Source of the DNA: Isoetes taiwanensis
Taxonomy: Eukaryota; Streptophyta; Lycopodiopsida; Isoetales; Isoetaceae
Length of the DNA: 64,000 bases
Direction: 5' to 3'
Assembly: GCA_021234155.1 (NCBI GenBank)
Contig: JAJEKV010000019.1
Coordinates: forward strand, 19,281,359-19,345,358
Positions within the stretch are counted from its first letter, which is position 1; each line of letters begins with the position of its first letter. Below, piece by piece: positions 10,805-21,706 of this stretch. The translations under genes were made by a program, and so were the position numbers. The notes under the pieces were generated by a model, which worked only from the letters and a program-made list of their open reading frames with translations, was not told the DNA's origin and did no database searches.

Positions 10805-12922
10805 TGCGGTCTACTTCTTGAACCCTGAGGTTGCTTCATATATATTTCTTCATCAAGTTTGCCATTAAGAAATGCTGTCTTGACATCTGTTTGATGAACC
10901 TCAAGATTATAATGAGCAGCAAATGCAAGAAGAATGCGAATGCTCATCATTTTGACTACTGGAGAAAATGTTTCCAAGTAATCAATGCCATATTGCTGGT
11001 TGAAACCCCTCGCGGCAACCAAAGCGTGCTTTGTAGCTGCTGATGGTGCCATCAGGATGGAGCTTGCATTTGTAGACCCATTTGTTACCAACGACCTTCC
11101 GATCATGAGGAAGAGGAACCAAATCCCAAGTGCCATTTTGAACAATAGAATCCATTTCGTGGTCTATTGCCCGCTTTGCCAATGAGGTGCAAAGCACATG
11201 AAATAGCTTCACGATAGGCTGGTGGGTTCACCGATAATAGCAAACACCACAAAACTCCATAATCTTTGGGCATAATTTCGGCATAGAAAGCAAACCTTTG
11301 AGGAGGAAAACGCTTCCTTTTACCTCGACCAAGTTCTTCTTCAACTCCTCCTTGATCAAGATGATCAAAATCACCTCCTGGATCAGATGGATCAAGATCT
11401 CCTCCTTGATTGGATGTGTCAAGATCTGCGTCGTGATCAGGAAACAGGGTCTTTGTAAAGCACTGCAGTCCGAACCGCCGCTGCAGATGCTAGAACCGCC
11501 GCAGTCTTTGGAATATCAGAAACTGAGTCCGATGGATTGGAAGCTATGGCGTCATCTGTTATCCATGCAGAGATATCAAGAAATTCCATATTAGGAGTTT
11601 TTGAACCTTGCTGAAATGTCGAAACATCTTCATGAAAAATAACATCGCGACTAACACAAAGCTTCTTGGTATCCAGATCAATCAGCCTATAACCATGCTT
11701 GCACTGGTCAGAGAAACCCACAAAGATCATTTTCTTGCTGGTATGCTCAAGTTTCTTGCGATTTGCTTTGGGAATAAGCATAAAGGCAGCACATCCAAAG
11801 ACACGCAAGCGAGACAAATTTGGCTTTATGCCAGTGAAGGCTTCTTTCAGAGTCTGATTTTTTCAAAGAACGAATGGGCAATCTATTGAGTAGGTAAACC
11901 GAGTACCTTACCGCTTCAGCCCAAAATTGAATGGGTGCCGAGGATTGAGCGAGCAAGCAACGTGCCATGTCAACAATCTTTGCGATTCTTCCGTTCAAAG
12001 AACGCCATTATGTTGTGGAGTATGAGGCTCGGTAAGTTGGCGCTCAATACCATGATCGACAAAAATGATTGAATGCTTGACTGGTAAACTCTCCACCATT
12101 ATCGATCTCGAGCTTCTTAATCCGATGGGCTACTTGGTTCTCAACAAGCGCTTTCCATTCTTGAAATGGGCAAATGCATCATTTACGCTTCAAGAAATAG
12201 ACCCATGTTTTCCTGCTCAAATCATCAATGAATGTCAGAAAATAATAAGCACCCGAGAGAGAAGGAACATGAGTTGGACCACAAAGATCCGTGTGTACTA
12301 GTTCAAGAAGAGCAGTAGCACGAGAGCCAATGAGAGTAAAGGATCTGCGTTGCTGTTTGCCCAATGCACAAGCCTCACAACTTGCAAGAGTAGGGTGCTG
12401 ATGAAGATCAAAACCGTCTACAAGTTGAGGCAGCTGATTGAGTGCTTTAAGACTGATGTGTCCAAGCCTTTTATGCCACAAATCACAGGTACCATTACCA
12501 GCAGCTACAAGAACAACTTGGTCAGCATATTCTTGGCCCAAATGGTAGAGATTACCCGTACGAATAGCACGAGCAAGGCTTTTTCCTGTAACTTTGCTGC
12601 GAACAATGCGGTCATCACTATCAAAGGAAACTATTGTGCCCATATCAGTAAGACGTGCAACAGAAATCAGATCTTTACGCAAAGTAGGAGCATACATTAC
12701 CCCTTTTAGAGTGAAATTACCAAGACTTGTGGGTACTTGAATGTCACCCATTCCGCAGATTTGATGCTCACTATTGTCGCCAATTTGAACAATGTGATTG
12801 GAAGAGGTAGGTCTAAAATTTTCAAACCAATCTTTGTGCCAACTAATATGAGCTGTAGCACCAGAATCCATGATGAATTTGATAGAGCGAGGTCTGCTGC
12901 GGTATGATTGCCTTTCTTGCAA
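10805..12922 (-). pseudogene. copia pol polyprotein (protease-integrase-RT), broken
   Basis: Protease: FIMDSGATAHISWHKDWF (active DSGA, near 12,870). Integrase: the GAG-pre-integrase zinc finger with HKRLGH...CEACALGK (about 12,490-12,350), the core opening HTDLCGP, TFIDDLSRKTWVYFLK, then after frameshifts FWAEAV and VFGCAAFMLIPKANRKKL (about 11,930-11,760). RT: LVAARGFNQQYGIDYLETF and TDVKTAFLNG (about 11,020-10,880). The YVDD box and everything after it are lost at the junction near 10,805. Such a protein would cut the polyprotein, copy RNA and insert the cDNA. The frameshifts near 12,180, 11,830, 11,440 and 11,150 mean this copy is dead. Confidence 0.85.
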
Positions 12923-13708
12923 TAGTCACAAACCTGCTGCTTGGATGCTGTGCCTTTGCTGTCAGCACCCTTGAAGCCGCTGCTGTTACTGTTATTCTTC
13001 TTTTTCTTAGCCTTTTCATTCCCTTTTGCATAGGATTTAGGCTCAGAATGACCTGCAAAGAAAGCATTGTGCTCGTCTTTGATAATCCCAGCATCCTTCC
13101 TCATCATGATCTCCTCCTTGACGGAAGTGATTGCACGATTGAGATCCATGTCGGCAATTTGCATGAGATTGCTGCGCAAGGCATGGAAAGAATTGGGTAA
13201 GGATCTAAGAAAGAAAAATAATTGCAATGAAGGAGAGATCTTATTCTCTTCTCCAGAGGCTTCAATCTGCCGAAAGATGTTCTTCATGCAGTCTGCGAAT
13301 TTATCAAGACTCTCGGTCTCTTCCCAGCGCATATTCACCACTTCAGCATACATACAAATGCCCAATTTGTGTATGGGTCTTCTTTTCATGCTCTTGGATG
13401 AGAGCATTCCATAAATCATGGCTGTTCTCCTTCTGAACCTCATCAAGAAGAGATTCAGCAACAGAAAGCCCAATCGTAGCCATAGCCTTATCATCCCGGC
13501 GCTGCCAAGCATCAAGAACAGATTTATTCTTGCCATCTGCTGCAAGCTCGGGTGCTAGTTCTTGGCCACTAACAATTCCCCAAACTCCTTCAGCCTTAAG
13601 AATGAGAGTCATTCTTCTCTTCCATTGCTGGAAACCTGTGCCATCGAAGATTTGAATCACACGACCGCCAGGGAAGGTAATCTGGTTGTAGCTTGCATCC
13701 TTCTCCAT
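12850..13708 (-). pseudogene. copia gag, frameshifted
   Basis: It starts at ATG 13,708 (MEKDASYNQITFPGGRVIQI), about 40 bp inside the primer binding site. It carries the usual copia gag features: FDGTGFQQWKRRMTLIL, WQRRDDKAMATIGLSV, SHDLWNALIQ, then after a frameshift near 13,340 a segment with LDKFADCMKNIFRQI and LPNSFHALRSNL. A CDYCKKGNHTAA zinc knuckle follows but lacks its last cysteine, and the frame changes there into protease. These proteins form the virus-like particle. Not functional as read. Confidence 0.8.
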
Positions 13709-13746
13709 TGCTGTGTTGATCTTGAATCAATCTCAGCACACCTAGT

Positions 13747-13758
13747 GCTCTGATACCA
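13747..13758 (-). promoter_or_regulatory. copia primer binding site (initiator tRNA-Met type)
   Basis: Minus sense TGGTATCAGAGC, the standard plant copia primer binding site complementary to the 3' end of initiator tRNA-Met. It lies between the LTR and gag. Confidence 0.85.
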
Positions 13759-14103
13759 TATCAAGGTTGCACCAAGAAAGGGAGAGAAGGGGATGCACAC
13801 CAATATCCGAGAGCGCAAGCTCCCAAAACAAAGGCAAAATGGAATTGTATTAAACGTAAGTATGAATACAAGATATAAAAAAGGGCAGTAAATAATAACT
13901 GCTCCCGTTACCAACCACACATAATTATGCCGTAACTAATTAAGGCAAGTCGGTGCCGTAGCTAATTAAGGCAAGTGGGTGGGCTGGTGTAGGTGCTGAT
14001 GAAGTCTTTGATTCAAAGACATAGTCGCGACCTCCTCGCGGCCGAAGTGCTATCAGTGTCTTTCATCGACAAGATGGTGATCTCGATATCATATATCTCG
14101 ACA
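13759..14103 (-). repeat. copia 5' LTR, about 345 bp
   Basis: It runs from TGTCGAGATATATGATATC (outer end, 14,103) to the bases just before the primer binding site. It contains two GTAGCTAATTAAGGCAAG-like units near 13,930-13,975 and a TATA-like ATATAAAAAAGG near 13,870 (plus-strand reading). The outer limit is set by TG and by the start of Harbinger-like DNA at 14,104; the inner CA is not obvious. Confidence 0.6.
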
Positions 14104-14324
14104 CCTTCTTCAATTTCTTGTTCATGTCTTGTTATATCTGGCAATTCTAGAGAGAGGTAAAGAGAGAGAGAGAGGCCTCGAACACAGTGAGCTGAGAGAT
14201 CATGAGAGATGATTTGAGAGACAAAATGGAAGGAAAGATTATGAGAGAGATGCGAGAGTCCACTTAGTGGACTCTCGCATTTAGAGATAATTCGCCCCTA
14301 ACTGCTGTTAGGGGCATTTCCATT
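14104..14324 (+). mobile_element. Harbinger fragment and left end of copy H1
   Basis: 14,104-14,150 matches the 3' coding end of the Harbinger transposase (compare 31,618-31,680) with a small internal deletion. From about 14,160 a GA-rich run leads into the element's left end, which matches 28,300-28,455 of copy H2 (GAGAGATCATGAGAGATGAT, then ATTCGCCCCTAACTGCTGTT). The match stops exactly at CCATT where the tyrosine-recombinase element is inserted and resumes at 19,929. Confidence 0.7.
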
Positions 14325-14327
14325 AAT

Positions 14328-14460
14328 CGCATCGATCCGAGCCATCGGATCGCCATTCTGGGGAGGGATGAGCCACTATATAAGGCTCTTTCCCCTTCAG
14401 CAGCGGTTATCGGCGTCTTCTCACAGCAGCTTCCTTCCTTCTCCGAGCTTCCCTCCCTTT
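14328..14460 (+). repeat. A1 terminal repeat with TATA box
   Basis: 133 bp nearly identical to A2 at 18,930-19,062 (a few substitutions). It starts CGCATCGATCCGAGCC. TATATAAG at 14,377-14,384, with a pyrimidine-rich stretch and TCTTCTCACAGCAGC about 30-50 bp downstream, looks like a core promoter for the element. Confidence 0.75.
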
Positions 14461-17400
14461 CCAATCCTTTCTTGCCCTTTTGCTGATCTGATCCCTTTCC
14501 TGTGACTAACGATAATTTCTTACTAAACTTTTCCATACGTTTGTAGCAAACATCTGCTCAATTCCTCTTCTTCTTTTGTGATTTCCATTGCTGTCTTCTA
14601 GGAGCTCATGCTCATCTACATCGGATTGCGCAAACTACAGGAGCATCGAGTACCTCTGTTGTTGGATTTAGATTCATACATTATTTGATGGGGTAATGCT
14701 ATTGTTGGATTCGTGCATGCTTTCCGCATGTTTTTCTGTTCTAACTTCTTATTACATGGTAATTTGCGGAAGCATCCGATAACTTGTTGTGAGATTTCGT
14801 TTCCCTCGATGATACGTTATTGGATTTGTGTTACACATTGTCATCGGCCAGGTTCATCATTGCATCATGGTTTCATCATTGCGGCAGTTCAATGCTCTCG
14901 GTGTCACAAAAGTTTTCCTTCACCCAATTCTTTTGTCTTGTGCGATCGCGATAACCCCATCTTGCGGTGAGTATTTTTGTTTGTTTCATTCGCTTGATCT
15001 GCAGCCCACAATCACCAGTTTTCTTCATATTCGCCATCGAATCAGATGAATCGAGCCAGATCTGGCTCTGTATTCCTGAGGTAGGCCGTTGCCCATCGCT
15101 TATCTTCCTCTAATCTCTGATCTGCTTTGCTTTTTCGATGGGCTCCAAATTTGCACAATTCTGCTCTTGTCATTTTACTCAGTCGCCTCCTGCTTGGATC
15201 TCCTTCCATGGCGTTCCAACGGTTTTTATTTTTGCGGATCTCGTGGTACCCGGGTTCGTTTTACGCTATTCCTTGTCTCTTATTCACACCAGACTAATCT
15301 TCTACTCTCCCCCTTGGGCTCCAGACCTTGCATGCATTCTCATCCCCTACCCTGGAATCAGAGCAGCAGATCCGCCAATCTTTTTCTATGCTTCTGTTCG
15401 CTGGGCTTCTCCGATTTTTGTTTTTTTTTTTTAGGGGCGAGCGACGGAAGGAGCGGTCGGATTCTGGGTTCGGCATGCAGCTTCTGCTGCCGGCAGGGAG
15501 CTCCCTGGGCTGCGCAAATCCGCCATGCAACATTCGGTTGGTTTTTGCTCTCCTCTCTTTCTGCACCTGCCTCATCAGAGCTGCTTTCGGTGAAAGAAAA
15601 CCTCTTCTAATAGTTCTCCATGCCCTGTTTTGCTTATAACATAACCCTGTCTGCTTCTGACGTAAAGGCTTTTCCTTTTTTGTGAGCTCCAAACCTTTAC
15701 ACTGGTATAGGCACATTTTCCTTAGGTTCCTATTTATCTTATGCCCTTGTATTCATTATCATGGCTTTTTAATAGCCTTTGATATTTCTAATGGTTATAT
15801 AGGTTATCCTATGCCCCTTTACATATACACTTGGAACAGCATTAAGAGTAACATTTACATTATATTTTCCATCATTTAGGTGGACCCTCCCCATGCTTGC
15901 TCCATATCGGTATGTCATCTCCGTTGTTTACGATATTGTTACCTGACTTGTGTATGCCATCTTAGTTATTTTGGATATTGCTGCATGGCTTGTGTTCCAC
16001 GTATTCTATATGTTGGGGGTTTTTGCTTGGGGTCATGTCGATGATTGTTGTTCACATATTTACTATGGTAAGTCCCTTTGTAGCATTCTTTTACGATTAT
16101 TGAGAGCTGACGATTTTCTTGTCTTCGAATGGGATCAATGGAAACATTTTTTGCATCGTATGGTGCCTACTCCATTTTGTCTTGATACATGCATCTTTTC
16201 TATTTGTTAAATGATTTTTATTCTCTTCGAATTGGTTCTTTATTGGCTATCCTAGGAATATGCTATATCCTATATGTTTGGTGTTTTTTCTAACTTTCTG
16301 CTAGTTGACACATTCAATTGACGAACTTGCCTCATGGCTCTACGTTGATGGACCGATATCTCTGCCGCCATTTCATCATGTGGTGGCCCACTCAATTTTA
16401 TCTAGATACATGAATGTGGGTATTTCTCATTTTCTATAGAGGGATTGGTTAGTTGTCATGAATTGCCGCTTCTAGACTGTGTCGAGATATGTCCCCAATA
16501 GAAACAATGTAGAGACAATGTAGCGACCATGTCTCAGTCATTATTTTTTGTAGGAGTCTCTTGTTTTCCTCCCTTTCTCATTGACTTCGGGTATTTCTAA
16601 CCTACCCACCACCATAACTTTGGTTAACATTGCATTTGCTTACCCCTTCATTTTTGTTAAGCCTAAGGCTATTGTCATGGCTTCCCATCTTGTTTTGGTT
16701 CAGGGATCCTTTTTCAATCCATTATTTATATTTGCATTTAATTTTGTGTTTGGTATATCCTCATTCACATTTTTGCTTATTGTACCCCTTCTATTCTATT
16801 AGCTGTTTATCATTTACACATATTCATTTGACCCAAGATATTTAGGGTTTGCAATTGGGACTTGATTTTCTGCTTAGTCTGCTTGCTACGTTATCCGACT
16901 CATTTGTTCCTACTCAATGGAATTTGTTCCTGCTGATAATTTTTTGGGATTTTGCGGCCTCATTTATTGTCGGACATTCATCTGTTCTAACCCGTAGTTT
17001 GCCTACAATTGTTATTTAAATTTATCATGCCAGGACATTTTTTAGCACATCATTTTCGCGATTTTGGTAACAGAGATTTTGTTGGGATGGGTGTTTCAAT
17101 TTCCAGGGTTTGTATCTGTATTGGATTCTGTCAGCACACATCTTTAATTTGAGGCTCGTCTTGTTAATGATTGCAAAATCTTGTTCTAAGCTTGTTTGAG
17201 TATCTTCGACGGAAGGCTATGCTCTTTGGGCTTGGGCACTATTTTCGTTGTTTCTGCTAAGTCCCATGTTACCTATGCAATTATATACCATTTCCTTAGC
17301 TAACAATTTATTCTAGACCATTGTTTAAGGGGATTTGTCATGCAATTGGATTAGGTGCCAATTTTTCCTTATTCCATTTGTCTCCAGAACACTTTATATG

Positions 17401-18558
17401 CGGGGATTTTTACGTTCTTAGGGAACCTTGGAGCTGCGCATGAGGTAATTTATTGTTTGTTAATTTCATTTGGGACAGGGACTTTTTTGCGCTCCTTTTT
17501 GCTAAAGTTGTTTGGGATATGTTTAGTAGCCATTACAATACGTTGTAGGTTCATTATGTCATTTGAGTGATTTCTTCGTATTGTTCTTCCGTCGTTTCGA
17601 GTTTTTGATGCTATTGACATGGGTTGTATGTGGCAACTTTGAGCTGTATCTTTGTGGACATGTATGGTGGACCTTATGGACATTGAGCTTTGAGTATCAG
17701 GGGGGAGCGTGTCTTCTTTTCTTTTGATTAGAATCTATTCTATTCTATTCTATTGGGCTTTCTCACATGTTGTATTGCATACTTCTTTTGCATATTTTCT
17801 ATTGGTTTACGATCATTGGCTCTATCTCAAATTTGTTTCTAACTTTTCCATGTATGCATGTATTGGGTTGTCATTTTTTGTGTTGAGATTTGCAAGTGGA
17901 TTTGTCTAGTATCCGTTTACATTTGGTGCGAGTTCTTATTCTGTTTTGCTACCCTTTGGTTGGACATTTTGCTTCATACTTGGTTTTCATGCATTTCCTT
18001 TGTTGTCCTGGTACTCTTGACCTCTTGATATGTTATGTTATGGATTTGTCATCTCTCGATATGCCCATTTATTTGTCCAGAGTAAGTCTTTGTTAATGTT
18101 TATCATGCGTTGCCTTATTTGTACCTACATATGGCATGCTATCATTTTCCACATGACAAGATGTAGTTGTTGTGTTCCCATTACCCATTTCATCACTTGG
18201 TTATTGGTCTCACCTCGTTATTCCTCCCCGACCCTTGGCCCTCTCAACCTCCATCTCCTCGATATCCTTGGCCGTAACTTTTACCTTTGACTTGGTTTTC
18301 ATACTTGACCTCCTCCCTTCAAGCTTCACCATCTTACCATTCTATCGACTTAGGTCTCTTTTCCCTATATCTGCGATGTCTTTTGGCTAGGAGCAGCTCA
18401 CGCGATCTTGCATGATGTGCTCGTTCTCCGTAGTTGCTTGATTTCCTTTCTGCCCTCTTGTCTAGCGCTTGCCTCTTACCATTTCACTGCTGGACTTCGG
18501 ACATTGGTATACTTTGTTTTATTCTCTGGCCTAGGGCACGTTTTTTAGTCGGTATCTC
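14461..18558 (+). other. interior of the tyrosine-recombinase element, T-rich
   Basis: About 4.1 kb of T-rich, intron-like DNA. Possible splice signals are present (for example GCGGTGAGTATTTT near 14,966 and a T-run ending TTTTTAG at 15,434). Short open frames such as 15,089-15,610 have no domain that I recognise. I looked for DIRS-type reverse transcriptase motifs (a YLDD/YVDD-like box in a coding context) and found none that I would defend. The (TATTC)n run at 17,729-17,755 is a simple repeat. Confidence 0.45.
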
Positions 18559-18870
18559 TTGCAAATGGAATTAAAGGTGACATTGGCATTGTTTTTCCTG
18601 GTGAGAATTGCATTTAGGATATTGTTGGTCTCTTATCTATGCACTTATTCACACCTAGTACATAGTTATCCTACGGCTATAGGCTTGGACCCATCTCTTT
18701 ATGGTACGCATTCTGCTCGTCGCGGCGGGGTTTTGGCAGCTGCGGCTCGCGGGGTTCCACATGATGCAGCTCGTGCTCACGGTCGCTGGCGTTCCTCTTC
18801 TTCTCACTCTCGCTACGTGCTTCGTGACCCGTCTCAACATTTGGAGGTTTCGCGGCGGTTGGGCTTATAG
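18559..18870 (+). pseudogene. C-terminal tyrosine recombinase domain
   Basis: The frame encodes a DPSLYGTHSARRGGVL segment, then AAARGVPHDAARAHGRWRSS and SHSRYVLRD. This is the C-terminal half of the DIRS/Ngaro/Crypton-type tyrosine recombinase: the H-x-x-R box (THSAR), the GRW motif standing in for the second His/Trp, and the nucleophile Tyr in RYVL. The enzyme would cut and rejoin the circular cDNA and target. The first catalytic Arg and the N-terminal core are not visible in the upstream 500 bp, so this is a partial exon or a remnant. The first ~45 codons of the open frame are probably intron. The stop lies 20 bp before repeat B1, the usual place for the recombinase gene. Confidence 0.72.
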
Positions 18871-18889
18871 TTAGGAAGTTCTCTGGTAG

Positions 18890-18928
18890 TCGGCCGGTTT
18901 TGTGTCTAGTGCCAGTCCCTTCCCAGAA
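18890..18928 (+). repeat. B1 repeat
   Basis: 39 bp beginning TCGGCCGGTTTTGT and ending CCCTTCCCAGAA, 2 mismatches from B2 at 19,892-19,930. It joins A2 directly through AAT. Confidence 0.78.
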
Positions 18929-18929
18929 T

Positions 18930-19062
18930 CGCATCGATCCGAGCCATCGGATCGCCATTCTGGGGAGGGACGAGCCACTATATAAGGCTCTTTCCCCTTC
19001 AGCACCGGTTATCGGCGTCTTCTCACAGCAGCTTCCTTCCTTCTCCGAGCTTCCCCCCCTTC
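18930..19062 (+). repeat. A2 repeat with TATA box
   Basis: Second copy of the 133-bp A repeat; TATATAAG at 18,979-18,986. Differs from A1 by few substitutions, suggesting a fairly young insertion. Confidence 0.75.
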
Positions 19063-19146
19063 CCGCCCTGCTCAGGGGGACACGTCTGTTTCATGTTGTT
19101 CACTTTGCATTTACTATAATTCATTTTTCATATGTTGTTTTTATTT

Positions 19147-19323
19147 CCACCTTGAGGGTGATGCTATTTATTTCCACCTTGAGGGTGATGCTTTTTTTTT
19201 TTTCACCTTGAGGGTGATGCTATTTTTTCCACCTTGAGGGTGATGCTATTTATTTCCACCTTGAGGGTGACGCATACTTAATTGCCACCCGCTGGGTGAT
19301 GCTTTTCCACCTTCTGGGTGCTG
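19147..19323 (+). repeat. array of seven small hairpins
   Basis: Seven units with the form CCACCTTGAGGGTGATGC, near 19,147, 19,173, 19,203, 19,229, 19,257, 19,284 and 19,307, separated by T-rich spacers (step about 26-28 bp). CACC and GGGTG in each unit can pair, giving small stem-loops. The last two units vary the loop (CACCCGCTGGGTG, CACCTTCTGGGTG) and keep the stem. They lie between A2 and B2. Confidence 0.75.
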
Positions 19324-19891
19324 ATTTTTATGTTCTAATTTGCTCTTCTTTGCAGGGGTTGATTGTGCGGCTTGCCTTGTCCATGCCATGCATGTTAGTT
19401 CTTTCTAACCATTTACGGGTATTTTTAGGGTTCTTTTGAGTTGCTGCAGGTTTTTTGCGGTCGTTTGGGGGTCCTGCTTTTCGACGACCGCCATCGACCA
19501 CGTCTCCGCCGTCTCTCGGCTTCCGCCATCTTACGGGGTCTTGCTAGATTTGTGTTATGACACATCATCTTTTCGGTTCTCCGGGCAACACATTCGGGGC
19601 TTACGCCCGTCCTCACGGGATCCTGCTATATTTGGGTTCGCCGTCCCTCCATCTTCTTCGGTTTTCCAGGCATCACATTCAAGGTTGTTGGCGACCATTT
19701 CTCATTAGGGTTTTCCTCGAAAACCCGAAAGGGTGGGGTTTTTTATCCCGGTGAGAAGTTGTCGCCATTGCCCTTCTATGTTGCCTGTGCACATTTCTTT
19801 TTATGGGGTAGTCCGATATTGTTCCTATGGTCGGCTACCCCTCTCTATTCTTCAAACCATTGTATACTGCTGCTGTGATGAATGACAAGCC

Positions 19892-19930
19892 TCGGCCGGT
19901 TTTGTTTCTAGTGCAAGTCCCTTCCCAGAA
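19892..19930 (+). repeat. B2 repeat, right end of the element
   Basis: 39 bp matching B1 and ending CCCAGAA. The following bases continue Harbinger copy H1 as in H2 (28,463 onward). Confidence 0.78.
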
Positions 19931-20274
19931 TAAAATATTCGTTAAGGATAACGTCCCGAAAAATTTATGGAGCCAATTTTTGGAGGCCGGAATTTTTGAC
20001 CTTAATTTCGGCCTTTGTTCAAGGTGGGCGGGCTCCAAGAATCGAAACTCCAAAATTGTTCCCTCTTAGCATCGCATTCAGCACCAATTGTGAATCCGGT
20101 AAGCATTTCTTGCATTTCTTTAGATCAATTTGTGAAATGCTTTGTTAATAGCTACATTCTTAGCAACTGCCTACTTGATAAATCAGGCACAAATTGTCTC
20201 AAGAACATGACGAAGGCAACCAGATCGTCTTTGCCGAATGCTAAGAAGCCTTTTGTTCCCCTAGGACCGAGAAA

Positions 20275-21381
20275 TTGGCTCCAAGAAGAACTAAGAGGAT
20301 GATTGGATCAGTTTCCCAATCTGTGGCCATTGAGATAAATTCCGAGCCTGCAAGGGCTTCCAATTGCAATCTAAGGGGAAGGAAGAGGGATCAGCCAGAA
20401 GATGGATTACCTAAGGTTCAATCTGAACCCCTCCCCAATGATTTAGCCTTGGTTGTGCACGAAAGCAATTCTGTTGCTCTTAACCGGGCCAAGAAAAGGA
20501 AAACTCCTGTAGATTGGTCGGACAATGCAATCTCCACCATGCTTGCTTTGATGAAGGAGTACAAGGTGCATAATAATGGAAGTATCAATCTTTCTTCAAG
20601 CCAATGGAGAGAGATTATGGTGAAATTGCAACCCACAGTTCATGGCCTTGAAGACTTGAGACAGTTAAGAAACAAGTGGGATAAATTGCAAATAGAATTC
20701 AGGGATGAGAAAAAAGCATCCGAAAGAACAGACTCTGAGCCATCTAGTTGGCCATGGTTTGTAGCTATAGAAGATCTAAAACAAATGAAAGGGACATTCC
20801 AGGTGCAGGGGATGATGGGGAATTTGGGGCCGAGGCATTTGAGAATGCTGGTATGTTCCCAAACACATTGATGCCTTCTATGAGACAATTGGAACAAATG
20901 CATCTTTTGTGGAACAAGAATTCATAAGCATTGCAGATGATAACCCTGTCAGCCCTGTTGCAAATGAAGGAAATGGTAACAAAGATAATTCAAGTGCTCA
21001 GGAGAAAATTCCAGCAAAGATACTCCAAGTACTTTCAATCCTTCTAACACCAGTCCTCGGTCTGCTGCATGCAATCAGCCTGGGGTTAGCGGTAAGCCAA
21101 CAACAAAAAAGAGATCTCTGGTTCACATTGATGAAAAAGTTGCAGCTGGGATATCGAACATGGCAAATAGCTTTGGAGAGAATGAAAAAAGGAAGCTTGA
21201 TTTCATAAAAGAAGAATCTGTTAAAAAACATGAATTGATCAGGGTGTCGGTGTCCATGAGATCAGCTAATACTTTGAAGATTGCTCAATCAATGGCTACA
21301 ATGACAGAAAACATATGCGAAATGACAAAGGATACTCTACTGGAGATTGCTAAACTTGCTACATCGAAGCAAACAAATTAA
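20275..21381 (+). pseudogene. Harbinger Myb/SANT-like protein, copy H1 (frameshifted)
   Basis: The start MAPRRTKRMIGS is followed by a basic segment (RGRKRDQ, RAKKRKTPVDWSD), then a Myb/SANT-like helix set with SSQWREIMVKL and LRQLRNKWDKLQIEFRD (about residues 75-150). The C-terminus in H2 is an acidic linker and a helical tail. PIF/Harbinger elements carry such a second protein, which helps bring the transposase to the ends and into the nucleus. In H1 the domain itself is intact, including the Trp lost in H2. A 10-bp loss near 20,785 relative to H2 shifts the frame, and further small deletions near 20,865 and 21,008 follow. The remainder (20,909-21,381) is readable only in other frames. Confidence 0.8.
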
Positions 21382-21706
21382 TATCAATTTCAGAGGTATT
21401 CTTCTTACTTTTGTCCTGTACTGTCGTTTTCAATTTTTTTGTCTTTCTGTTATTTTTTTGAGCTTCTGCAAGATAGTTAGAACAGTATGTTCTGTTTAAG
21501 TTCAGCTTCAAGTTTGTAAATGATTAGAACAACTTTCATGTGCTATGGGGATCTAATATCGATTTTAAATCTAGTATGATATAATATTCGTGATCCTGAC
21601 TACATAAATAGTATAATTTCATAAAGGTTTCATACGACGTCCCTTAAAATTCCATAATGCATGTCTCTATTCCTGCGCACTCCAATTTATTGTAAGCTGC
21701 TCGAAG

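Larger units (their letters stand above)
10805..14103 (-). mobile_element. truncated Ty1/copia retrotransposon
   Basis: Minus-strand order from the right: LTR (14,103-13,759), tRNA-Met primer binding site, gag, protease, integrase, and reverse transcriptase that breaks off near 10,805 after TDVKTAFLNGKLDEEIYMKQPQG. The 3' half of RT, RNase H and the second LTR are missing. Several frameshifts split gag and pol. The right LTR edge meets a short stretch (14,104-14,150) that matches the Harbinger transposase 3' region, so this copia probably landed in Harbinger DNA. Confidence 0.85.
14325..19931 (+). mobile_element. tyrosine-recombinase element with split direct repeats
   Basis: A 5.6-kb insertion in Harbinger copy H1. 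Repeats are arranged A1 (14,328-14,460) ... B1 (18,890-18,928) directly joined to A2 (18,930-19,062) ... B2 (19,892-19,930). Copy H2 gives the empty site CCATT-AAT-AAAATG. Here the left edge is CCATT-AAT-CGCATC, the right edge is CCAG-AAT-AAAAT, and the internal B1/A2 joint is CCAG-AAT-CGCATC. So the ends behave as a circle opened at B-AAT-A and recombined into AAT of the target, with no target duplication. Known: split direct repeats mark the PAT and Ngaro groups of DIRS-like retroelements. No reverse transcriptase is visible, so this copy is degenerate or non-autonomous. Confidence 0.78.

Noticed and set aside
15089-15716. 173-, 140- and 103-codon overlapping frames inside the YR element
   Set aside because: They overlap on both strands, have no domain and include intron-like pyrimidine runs; no support for coding.
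15950-16210. DIRS-type reverse transcriptase motif (WGHVDD)
   Set aside because: A lone short match without neighbouring RT motifs in an AT-rich intron-like context.
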